DNA of 64,000 nucleotides from Paenibacillus sp. FSL H7-0357. GTDB lineage: Bacteria; Bacillota; Bacilli; Paenibacillales; Paenibacillaceae. The notes beneath the pieces were generated by a model that saw nothing but the letters and a program-made list of their open reading frames with translations, searched no databases and had not been told where the DNA came from. The stretch is taken from the NCBI RefSeq assembly GCF_000758525.1, contig NZ_CP009241.1:4154001-4218000 (forward strand), read 5' to 3'. Positions 52,461-60,287 of this stretch are shown one piece after another (position 1 is the first letter of the stretch; every line of letters begins with the position of its first letter). The position numbers were made by a program, and so were the translations under genes.

Positions 52461-54183
52461 AAAATTTGAGCCTTTAAGGAATGCGAAACTTGTTTTGGGG
52501 TATCTGACATCCATGGTGGATGAGAAGGCGGACAACCTTCCGTATTGGCTTGTGCTGCCGCATAAAAATCCTGCTGAAGCAGCTCACTGCCGGGTAGACG
52601 ATGCGGAGCTGGTTGGCTCCTGGTATGAAGCCATTGACGCCGTCCGGAAAATGCTGAAGACGGAAGAAGGCGCCCAGGTTCAGTTATCCTTTTACCGCCA
52701 TCTCATGAAGTCTTGGGGAGAGCATGGGCTGCGCTTTCATGAGCCATACCCCTGGACCCATACGAATCATAGCTCCTTTCATGAAATGGGCTATATCCTT
52801 CCGGCGCTGAACAGGATGCTGGAGAACAACCCCGGGGATCAGGAGCCGGAGAAGAGGGCTTCTGAGCTTGTAAGAGGGCTCCGCTCACTTGTAATCGAAA
52901 GAAAGGTCAGAACCTTCTGGTCAGGAGATTTTGAGGAAAAGGAGCCGGTTTATGAATTCCCCAATGACGTGTATTTGAAAGACGGCGGGTTCGATCTGTC
53001 AAGGCACACCGGGCGGGGGGAGCAGGGGATCCGCAATGCAATTGTGCTTCACTCACTGGTGCGCAGATATGAAATCGCCGGTGACGAGGTTGCGCTTGAT
53101 TTGGCTACTGGCATTGCCAATCACCTCTTAGGACCCTCGCGCTATTTTAATTACAAAATGGAGTTTTTCGGCCATGTCCATTCGGCAGGATGGGTTGCCT
53201 CTGGACTAGTCCGGCTTGGCCGCATCACCGGCAACCAACGCTACATTGCCGCAGGCAAAGGGATATATGACTATATCCGTTCCCTGTCCTCCTCCTTCGG
53301 CTGGGTGCCCGAATATGCCCAATGGCATCCGCTGCATGAGGAGCACTGTGAAACCTGCTGCATTAAGGATATGATTGAATGCACTAATGAATTGATTCTG
53401 GCCGGGTACGAGGAATATTGGGAGGATATGACCCTGTTTGCGCGGAACCAGCTGGTGGAAAATCAGTTGAAGGTGTCTTCCTATGTAGTTACAGACAATA
53501 CCCGGCCTGACGCAGAGGGGATTAGCTACAGGGAAATTGACAAGAGAATGATTGGCGGCTTCACCGGAGGCTCCCTCGTCAATTCCATTTCGTTGTCCAA
53601 GTTCCGCTCCATTGCAGGCTGCTGCGTCGGCATGGCTCCGGTGGCCCTGGAAATTGTATGGAACCGGTCGGTGGAATTCCGCGATGGGAGGGTGCTCGTC
53701 AATATCCCCGTTGATAAGGAAACTGAGGAAGCCACGGTGTGCATGAATTATCCCGAAACAGGCTATATTTCCATCACGCCCAAGCGGCGGTGTGATGTTG
53801 CGGTACGGGTTTACGACTGGATGGGTCAGGATCTGGGCGGGAGGATTAATGGAATAGCCTGCGCATCCTCAAGGGAGGGCAATCTGGTGATATTCCGCAA
53901 CGTAGCGGCAGGGGACCTTGTGGAGCTGGAGCATCCTTTGGAGACGGCGGTGGTGAAAGAAACGGTGCGGGGCGAGGAATATTCGGTATCATGGAGAGGC
54001 TGTGATGTCATCGATATTTTTCCGCGCGGAGAGCACTTGAGACTGTACCAGCGGAATTTACACATACCGAAATACTATCCGTCCGCGGAAGATGTTCATT
54101 TCACCGGGGCCGTCAATTATGGTCCAACCCAGCAGGCGCAAGGGGAAAAAGTAACGGCAGACACACCCATTACAGGACAATAA
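52441..54183 (+). CDS. GH127-like beta-L-arabinofuranosidase family protein
   Basis: A 580-aa cytoplasmic protein with an (alpha/alpha)6-barrel and beta-sandwich pattern of GH127-type enzymes. The zinc-binding site of the family, an ExC pair and a CC pair, is present: Glu304-Thr-Cys306 in HCETCC and Cys394-Cys395 in AGCCVG, the first of these two being the expected nucleophile. In the known family the enzyme releases beta-L-arabinofuranose. ATG at 52441 is 6 bp after GGAGGG (52429-52434), inside the last codons of the GH43 reading frame. It fits an arabino-oligosaccharide locus. Confidence 0.85.
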   Translation: MSNPTYEKFEPLRNAKLVLGYLTSMVDEKADNLPYWLVLPHKNPAEAAHCRVDDAELVGSWYEAIDAVRKMLKTEEGAQVQLSFYRHLMKSWGEHGLRFHEPYPWTHTNHSSFHEMGYILPALNRMLENNPGDQEPEKRASELVRGLRSLVIERKVRTFWSGDFEEKEPVYEFPNDVYLKDGGFDLSRHTGRGEQGIRNAIVLHSLVRRYEIAGDEVALDLATGIANHLLGPSRYFNYKMEFFGHVHSAGWVASGLVRLGRITGNQRYIAAGKGIYDYIRSLSSSFGWVPEYAQWHPLHEEHCETCCIKDMIECTNELILAGYEEYWEDMTLFARNQLVENQLKVSSYVVTDNTRPDAEGISYREIDKRMIGGFTGGSLVNSISLSKFRSIAGCCVGMAPVALEIVWNRSVEFRDGRVLVNIPVDKETEEATVCMNYPETGYISITPKRRCDVAVRVYDWMGQDLGGRINGIACASSREGNLVIFRNVAAGDLVELEHPLETAVVKETVRGEEYSVSWRGCDVIDIFPRGEHLRLYQRNLHIPKYYPSAEDVHFTGAVNYGPTQQAQGEKVTADTPITGQ

Positions 54184-54211
54184 TCAAGCAGTAATAAATC
54201 CTAAAAGAATG

Positions 54212-54238
54212 AAGCACACCGGAATCGGTGTGCTTTTT
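54212..54238 (+). terminator. Rho-independent terminator
   Basis: Perfect 10-bp stem AAGCACACCG / CGGTGTGCTT with a 4-nt loop and T run. It ends the second sugar locus. Confidence 0.85.
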
Positions 54239-54569
54239 GCGCATTGCAATGCATGGAAGCAGCTTTACAGGGCTGCTTCCATGCTGGGTCACTCATAGAG
54301 TGTGGACCAACTCAGTGCTGACGCGGATTTTCTGTTTTAAGAGATCAAGTATTTTTCCTTTTGAACGGTTATGGTGCTGAACACCATGTTGCCATTCCCA
54401 TATTTGTAAGTATGGAATTTGACCAAAATCTAAATAACAAGATACACCGTACGATAAACCTTGATAATATCAGGATTTCATTATAGTTTAGGAACCTTGT
54501 TACTCTCTAAGTATTGAATAAAAAAACCTTCCAAAGGCAAAATAAAAGATGAACTTAGGAGGGGTGCTC
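54239..54569 (+). other. Intergenic region upstream of second germination operon
   Basis: About 330 bp, AT-rich. A small hairpin ATGGTG-CTGAA-CACCAT occurs at 54371-54387. A forespore-type promoter is expected here but I found no clear match. No ORF with RBS was seen. Confidence 0.4.
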
Positions 54570-56045
54570 ATGACATTGATGGAGAAGGTTCTTACAACGG
54601 ATCTTGAGGATAGTGAGGCAATTCTGCGGGAGCTTCTCCATAATTCATCTGACGTAATGTTTCGGAAGCTGCATACAGATGGTCAAACCCTTCTGTTCAT
54701 TTACGTGGAAGGATTATGTGATACTAATTTAGTGGAACAAATCATTCTTAAACCATTTTTATACCGAGGATTTTCGGGTGATAACTGTGAAGGGCCTCCG
54801 TTTACACACACGCTTAGACAACTGATGCTTCCGGTGCTGAATAAATCCTCGGCAACGAAAGCCGGAGAAGTTGTCAAGGGCGTTTTGGCAGGATACGTGG
54901 CTCTCCTTGCCGAAGGAGAATCCGAGGCCCAGATAGCAGACTTCCAGCACTATCAGCAGCGTAATGTTGAAGAGCCCTCGACTGAACCCGTTGTTAGGGG
55001 TCCTAGAGATGGCTTTACTGAGTCTCTTCGAGTAAATACGAGTTTGATCCGTAGGCGGCTCTGCACCCACGAATTGGTCAACAAATCGTTCCAGCTCGGA
55101 GAAAAAACCGGAACAAAAGTAGAAATTCTCTACTTAGAAGGGGTCGCTAAAGCTTCCATCGTGGAAGAAGTAACTCGACGCATCGGTGAAATCCGAATAG
55201 ACGGAATATTAGAATCGGGATATATTGAGGAAATGATCGAAGATACTCCTTACTCACCCTTTCCTCAAATTCAGAATACAGAGCGACCTGATGTTGTTTG
55301 TGCTGCATTGTTGGAAGGCAAAGTGGCAATTGTCACGGCAAATACTCCTTTTGTGCTCATCGTTCCCATGACGTTCTGGTCCGGCCTTCAAGCATCAGAG
55401 GATTATTACGAAAGATCCATTTTCACAACACTTGTAAGGTGGGTTAGGTACTTCATGTTCCTGATCGCCCTGCTGCTTCCGTCAGTTTATGTGGCTTTAA
55501 CTACTTTTCATCCGCAGATTCTTCCGACAGTCCTTCTAATCAGCATCGCAGCAGCAAGAGAAGGTGTCCCCTTTCCTGCCGTCATGGAAGCCTTCCTGAT
55601 GGAATTTATGTTCGAGGCACTTCGCGAAGCGGGCGTCCGACTCCCGAAGACAATCGGTTCAGCCGTTAGTATTGTGGGAGCACTGGTTATCGGACAATCA
55701 GCTGTAGAAGCTGGCATCATCTCAGCTCCCATGGTCATCATCGTGGCAACGACGGGGGTCGCTTCCTTCGGAATACCCCGCTACAATCTCGGCACTGCTT
55801 TGCGTGTTCTACGTTTTCCCATGTTGTTGCTAGCTGGATTTATAGGAATTTACGGTATCTTGATCGGTATTACGGCGATCCTTATCCATCTGTCATGCTT
55901 GCGTTCATTCGGTGTTCCTTACCTCACACCCGTATCATCCGAAACGACAGGCTATGTTAAAGACCTCATCTTTCGCGCTCCTAGATGGAGCTTACGTTAT
56001 CGTCCTAAAAACACGACAGGGAGTAAAGGTAACCGAATTTCATGA
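54570..56045 (+). CDS. GerA family spore germination protein
   Basis: A 491-aa GerAA-type subunit with soluble N-terminal part and several membrane segments after residue 280 (GPRDGFTESLRVNTSLIRRR, then PFPAVMEAFLMEFMFEALRE, VRLPKTIGSAVSIVGALVIG). ATG at 54570 is well spaced after AGGAGGGG; an upstream ATG at 54549 would overlap it. It is the first gene of a second, independent receptor operon with order A-C-B. It is only distantly similar to the A subunit at 32435. Confidence 0.9.
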   Translation: MTLMEKVLTTDLEDSEAILRELLHNSSDVMFRKLHTDGQTLLFIYVEGLCDTNLVEQIILKPFLYRGFSGDNCEGPPFTHTLRQLMLPVLNKSSATKAGEVVKGVLAGYVALLAEGESEAQIADFQHYQQRNVEEPSTEPVVRGPRDGFTESLRVNTSLIRRRLCTHELVNKSFQLGEKTGTKVEILYLEGVAKASIVEEVTRRIGEIRIDGILESGYIEEMIEDTPYSPFPQIQNTERPDVVCAALLEGKVAIVTANTPFVLIVPMTFWSGLQASEDYYERSIFTTLVRWVRYFMFLIALLLPSVYVALTTFHPQILPTVLLISIAAAREGVPFPAVMEAFLMEFMFEALREAGVRLPKTIGSAVSIVGALVIGQSAVEAGIISAPMVIIVATTGVASFGIPRYNLGTALRVLRFPMLLLAGFIGIYGILIGITAILIHLSCLRSFGVPYLTPVSSETTGYVKDLIFRAPRWSLRYRPKNTTGSKGNRIS

Positions 56046-56083
56046 TAAGCTCCTGTCTTTATTTCAAAGGAAGGTGACAGCTC

Positions 56084-57280
56084 ATGTATCTAAAATTGGG
56101 GATTATCCTGGTACTGATTCTATCGCTCACAACGGCATGCTGGGACCAGAAGGAGCTTAGCAACCGGTCCCTCTGGATCGCCTCTGGGTTCGACAGGAAC
56201 GAGAGAGGGGATATCGTCTTGAGTGGCCAAGTTTTGATACCGGGTCAACAGGGTGAAACCGGAGGGAAAGGAGGTTCCTCTGGCAAGGGTATAGGTAATT
56301 TCGTTGTTTCGGGAAAGGGGGAGAGTGTCAGTCAGGCAGCAGCCGATTTACAAGCAAGTCTTTCCCGAGAAGTATTTCCCAGCCACCGCAGGGTAGTTTT
56401 TGTAGGAGAACACTTCGCGAAGGACGGGATCGCCGACATCCTGGATGAACATTCCCGGAATCCGAAGGTCAGGTTGCGGTCCGATATCTTTGTCGTGAAA
56501 GGTGGTACCGCCCTTGAACTGCTCAAATCTTCGTATCCCTTAGAGAAGATACCCGCGATTGGCGCTTACAAAGAACTGGAATATACAAGTGGCCTGAAAC
56601 AGGCGACATTAATGAGATTTTTAAGAGCAGCTAGCAGCGATGGTGTTAGCCCGACCTTACCCGTAATTTCTTTAGATCGGAAAGGTGACGAGAATCAGGA
56701 AGTGAAACAGCAAGAAATTTTTCGGATGAATGGCATAGCCATTTTTGATAAAGAAAAGTTGAATTTAAAAGGTTATATCAGCCAAATGGAAGCATTGAAT
56801 GTGAATTGGATTACAGGTGTGTTAAACAGCACAACAGTAACAACTCTCGTGCCTAAAAATCAAGGGAGAGTCAGCCTACACCTATCCCGGATGGGACGAA
56901 AAATTTGGTCAGAATACAAAAGAGATAAGCTTGTCATTCATGTTCAGTTGATCGGCAAAGGATTAATTAGGGAGAACCAAGGCCGGTTGGATCTTCGTAA
57001 TCCTGCCAATGTCAAATTGGTCAAGCAAGCTCTAGAAATTGAAGCAGCAAAGAGAGTTAAAGAAACCATCTTTAAAATTCAGAAGACTTTCCATGAGGAT
57101 ATCTTCGGGTTTGGTGAGGTACTTCACCAAAGAAGTCCGTCGTATTGGAAGAAATTAAAAAATAACTGGAATTTTTATTTTACTGAGGCAGAATTCGATG
57201 TGAAAGCTGATTTGACGGTAACCCAAATAGGGCTGACGGGACCTGCCCTGCATTTACAGGAGGAGGAAACGATACCGTGA
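56084..57280 (+). CDS. Ger(x)C family spore germination lipoprotein
   Basis: A 398-aa GerAC-type protein with signal peptide and lipobox TAC (TTACWDQKELSNRS). It follows the GerA gene after 38 bp with RBS AAAGGAAGG and overlaps the GerB gene by 4 bp. In this operon the C subunit precedes B, an order found in other Paenibacillus and Bacillus receptors besides the classic A-B-C. Confidence 0.9.
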   Translation: MYLKLGIILVLILSLTTACWDQKELSNRSLWIASGFDRNERGDIVLSGQVLIPGQQGETGGKGGSSGKGIGNFVVSGKGESVSQAAADLQASLSREVFPSHRRVVFVGEHFAKDGIADILDEHSRNPKVRLRSDIFVVKGGTALELLKSSYPLEKIPAIGAYKELEYTSGLKQATLMRFLRAASSDGVSPTLPVISLDRKGDENQEVKQQEIFRMNGIAIFDKEKLNLKGYISQMEALNVNWITGVLNSTTVTTLVPKNQGRVSLHLSRMGRKIWSEYKRDKLVIHVQLIGKGLIRENQGRLDLRNPANVKLVKQALEIEAAKRVKETIFKIQKTFHEDIFGFGEVLHQRSPSYWKKLKNNWNFYFTEAEFDVKADLTVTQIGLTGPALHLQEEETIP

Positions 57281-58377
57281 ACACGACTAAAATTTCTAAC
57301 ATTCAAGTGTTTTGGATAACGTTTTCGATGGAGAGTGCAATAATATTATTCTTGACCCAATCGCTTGTCATTCAGATGACGAAGCAGGATGCTTGGATTT
57401 CTTTCCTAATCGGGGGTGTTATCGCCTGCGGGATCACTCTCCTGTGCAGGGCCTTGTCCCTTCTGTACCCCGAACAGACACTCGGCGAATTCAGTGAAAG
57501 AATTTTAGGCCGCTGGCTTGGGAAAATAATAATTACTCCCTTTTTTATAGTGTGGATAATCACTTCGGGAACGCTTCTTCGCCAATTTTCGGATTTCTTC
57601 CAAATGATCTTGTTTGACCGAACCCCTTCAAGCGTGCTGATGTTACTCATGATGGTAATCGTAGTAAGCTTGGTCTGGGCTGGAGGAATCGAGGCGATTG
57701 GGCGGTGCAGCCAAATGATGGGGCCCTTAATTTTGGTGATTGTCATTGTGGTCACTTTCTTGAGCTTTAACAATTATGAATTCGCGCAAATTCTTCCTGT
57801 TTTCTCGGAATCAGGTGTAGGAACGATTATGCGAGGAAGTCTAGCGCCCGCCTCGGTGCTGGGAGACACCGTTTTCCTGTTGATGGTGACAAAATTCATG
57901 AAGAACCCCCGTCAGGGAACGAAATTTGCTGTTTGGGGCGTCGCGGCCGTTTCAATCATATCCTCTATAATGACCTTGACTGCTCTATCAATTTTCGGTT
58001 CAGCGTTAGCGGCAAAGATGCTGATTCCAACATTTGAGTTGATGCGATTCGTCTCCCTTATGGAGTTCATACAGAATATCGAAATTTTTTCGTCGGTTTT
58101 ATGGTTCTTCAGTGTGTTTATCAAATTGAGCTTATATTTATTTATAACATGCTATGGAATGTCCCAATGGTTAGGATTAAAACGTTGGACCAATTCAATC
58201 TGGTTGATTGCACCAGCAGTGTATCTTATAGCATGGAAGAGTCCCCAAGCTGTTCTGTACAATTCCCAAATCCAGCTTTATCTGGGCGTTCGTTACGTAA
58301 TGCCGTTTGAGCTGATTGGGATCCCATTCCTGCTGTGGATGGTTGGCACTATTCGTAAACGACGATCACGTCAGTAA
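57277..58377 (+). CDS. GerAB/endospore germination permease
   Basis: A 366-aa membrane protein with about ten predicted membrane segments, of the amino-acid-permease-like GerAB family (TKISNIQVFWITFSMESAII at the start). GTG start overlapping the GerC stop (GTGA). Third component of the second receptor. Nutrient specificity cannot be deduced. Confidence 0.9.
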   Translation: MNTTKISNIQVFWITFSMESAIILFLTQSLVIQMTKQDAWISFLIGGVIACGITLLCRALSLLYPEQTLGEFSERILGRWLGKIIITPFFIVWIITSGTLLRQFSDFFQMILFDRTPSSVLMLLMMVIVVSLVWAGGIEAIGRCSQMMGPLILVIVIVVTFLSFNNYEFAQILPVFSESGVGTIMRGSLAPASVLGDTVFLLMVTKFMKNPRQGTKFAVWGVAAVSIISSIMTLTALSIFGSALAAKMLIPTFELMRFVSLMEFIQNIEIFSSVLWFFSVFIKLSLYLFITCYGMSQWLGLKRWTNSIWLIAPAVYLIAWKSPQAVLYNSQIQLYLGVRYVMPFELIGIPFLLWMVGTIRKRRSRQ

Positions 58378-58467
58378 ATACATTTAAAAGCGCTCAGTGA
58401 TCAAATCACCCGAAATACTTACAGCTTTTGAGCTTGAGCTCTCCGAGGAGAAACAAGGGGGGATAGT

Positions 58468-58902
58468 TTGAGAAAAACTCTATTTTTGATAATTCCGCTT
58501 TGGCTGGCAAGTACTTTTTTTGCAATTTGGCCAATTCAGGCGGATTGGGCATATAATTTTGTTGTAAACGACGGTAAATCGTATATCATTTCTGACAATC
58601 GAGTGGAAAAGGAACAAATCGGTTCAATAATAGGCAAAGTTACATCATTTTCAGACAAGGAAGGCACATACTCAGGTAATTTTTCGAATCACTATCCGAA
58701 GGGCACTGAATATTACAAAATCAAAGACGTGAACAAAAATGAGGCTATTGCGATAAAGATAAATGATGGGTCATTCATTAAAGCTAATTATGAGGGTGAA
58801 TATGCCGGTTCCAGATTTGATTGGGGAACAGTTGTATGGTATACCGCCGGCTTATTCTTGCTAGTCCTTGTCATTGTGAAAAATAATCGGAAACGAAGCT
58901 AA
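58468..58902 (+). CDS. Hypothetical membrane protein
   Basis: A 144-aa protein starting at TTG after AAGGGGGG. An N-terminal hydrophobic segment (residues about 4-22, possibly a signal anchor) and a second one near the C-terminus (about 117-137) flank an extracellular region with no recognised domain, so both ends are probably cytoplasmic. It follows the GerB gene after 90 bp; it may be an accessory gene of the germination operon or independent. Confidence 0.65.
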   Translation: MRKTLFLIIPLWLASTFFAIWPIQADWAYNFVVNDGKSYIISDNRVEKEQIGSIIGKVTSFSDKEGTYSGNFSNHYPKGTEYYKIKDVNKNEAIAIKINDGSFIKANYEGEYAGSRFDWGTVVWYTAGLFLLVLVIVKNNRKRS

Positions 58903-58948
58903 GACTAAAAAGAAGGATCATTAAGATAACGGGAAACGTTAGTTAAAT

Positions 58949-59001
58949 AAAACAGCGGCAGTCTAGGACTGGTTTTCTCGTCCTTTTACTGTCGCTGTTT
59001 C
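58949..59001 (+). terminator. Terminator-like hairpin
   Basis: AAACAGCGGCAGT and ACTGTCGCTGTTT pair with one mismatch around a loop that contains a second small stem (AGGACTGG/TCGTCCT region). T run after the stem is short. It probably ends the germination operon transcript. Confidence 0.55.
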
Positions 59002-59206
59002 GGCTTCTGGGGTCAGTCTAATTATTCATTGGTGGCATCGCTAGGATTCAATCGGAATAGGCAAGGGGCAACCTGGTAGGTTGTGCTTTGGCAGGGATGC
59101 GCAGACTCGTCGCCTTAACAAACGGGATACCCGGCCTGTCTGCGTACAACCAATTGTGAATTGAGGTACCGAATGACCGAACAGGTGATGGAAATATGAA
59201 ATCCAT

Positions 59207-59890
59207 TCACCACACATAGAGCTCACTGAGCTTAATAAAAGCGGCAGCTTTCGGCAGTGTGCAGCAGCTTGAACAAGCGGCGGATTTGTAGTCTGGGGCG
59301 ATAGTATAGGTCTGTAAGTACATTGATTCCGCTTGTGCGATCAGACTAAAGCTGCCATCTTCACGCTGCTGTACCGTAAATGAATCAAGCGGCCGGGACA
59401 GCCCGGTGCCAATCGCCTTGATATAGCTTTCCTTTAATGTCCACAAGTCATAAAAAAAATCCTGCCGCTCCCCGGCAGACTTGCCCTGTAACGCCTCTCG
59501 CTCCTCCACAGAAAAAAACCGCTCTGCTATTTGAATATCTATGGGCCGTATCTGCTCAATATCTACTCCGAGTGAACCCTCATTCATTCCCCAGATCATC
59601 AGTACCCAATCTCCTGAATGAGACACATTATACTCAAAATCAGGCAGCCCAGACACCCCCGGTTTGCCGAATGGATTCTCCTCGAACTGAATATTGCCAT
59701 TCCGTTGACCGAGCTGGCTGCAGAGGATGTACCGCACCAGTATCTCGCCAAATAAAGAACGATATGCATCTTCCTTATGGAAAAACCGGGCGAGACGTGC
59801 GCGCCGGGCTTCCGATACCTGTGCTGTAAAATAGGCATAGCTCTCCAGACTTAGCTGCTCCGGGAGCTTAAAAGCAAGAATTTTGGACAT
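59207..59890 (-). CDS. 4'-phosphopantetheinyl transferase, Sfp type
   Basis: A 227-aa Sfp-superfamily enzyme. It has the magnesium-binding motif GVDIEQI (residues about 108-114) and the WTLKESYIKA motif (about 149-158), plus the upstream NVSHSGDW. It transfers phosphopantetheine from CoA to a serine of carrier domains. The start at 59890 is supported by AGGTG; a TTG at 59899 is an alternative. Divergent from the PKS gene at 60288 and so probably activates its ACP (Ser840) and the carrier domains of the following NRPS. Confidence 0.92.
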   Translation of the reverse strand: MSKILAFKLPEQLSLESYAYFTAQVSEARRARLARFFHKEDAYRSLFGEILVRYILCSQLGQRNGNIQFEENPFGKPGVSGLPDFEYNVSHSGDWVLMIWGMNEGSLGVDIEQIRPIDIQIAERFFSVEEREALQGKSAGERQDFFYDLWTLKESYIKAIGTGLSRPLDSFTVQQREDGSFSLIAQAESMYLQTYTIAPDYKSAACSSCCTLPKAAAFIKLSELYVW

Positions 59891-60287
59891 AAACAACACC
59901 TGTCTTAGGAGATTTTAATTTGTTTTCGTTATTGTGAATATTGTGAAATATGAAGTCCGTTCTCTAAACAGGACAGCTATACGATTCTAGCATATTTATC
60001 TGAACTCACTCCATACCTAAATTGGTTCTAATAGCTCTTTCCGAAATTTGCACATTATTGAATTACTGGCATATTACGACATAATAGGACGTCGAATGCT
60101 GCAGATATATACACCATTCTATTAACTTACTTAAAATTGTATTAATAATCTTTATTGTTATATAGTCCTAAAGAATGGTATTTATTTAAATATTTTCATA
60201 GTATAGTTGGTATTATCAAGACATCGTCAAAATCAGTTTTAATACTACAATATTATTGAATGAAAGCAATATTACGGGAGTGATATC
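59891..60287. other. Divergent regulatory region of PPTase and PKS genes
   Basis: About 400 bp, strongly AT-rich, no ORF. It must contain the promoters of the two divergent units. No regulator gene or clear operator was recognised. The PKS gene has RBS GGGAGTGA just before its ATG. Confidence 0.4.

Noticed and set aside
59041..59226. 61-codon minus-strand ORF next to the PPTase gene
   Set aside because: It overlaps the PPTase 3' end, has no RBS and no recognisable sequence.
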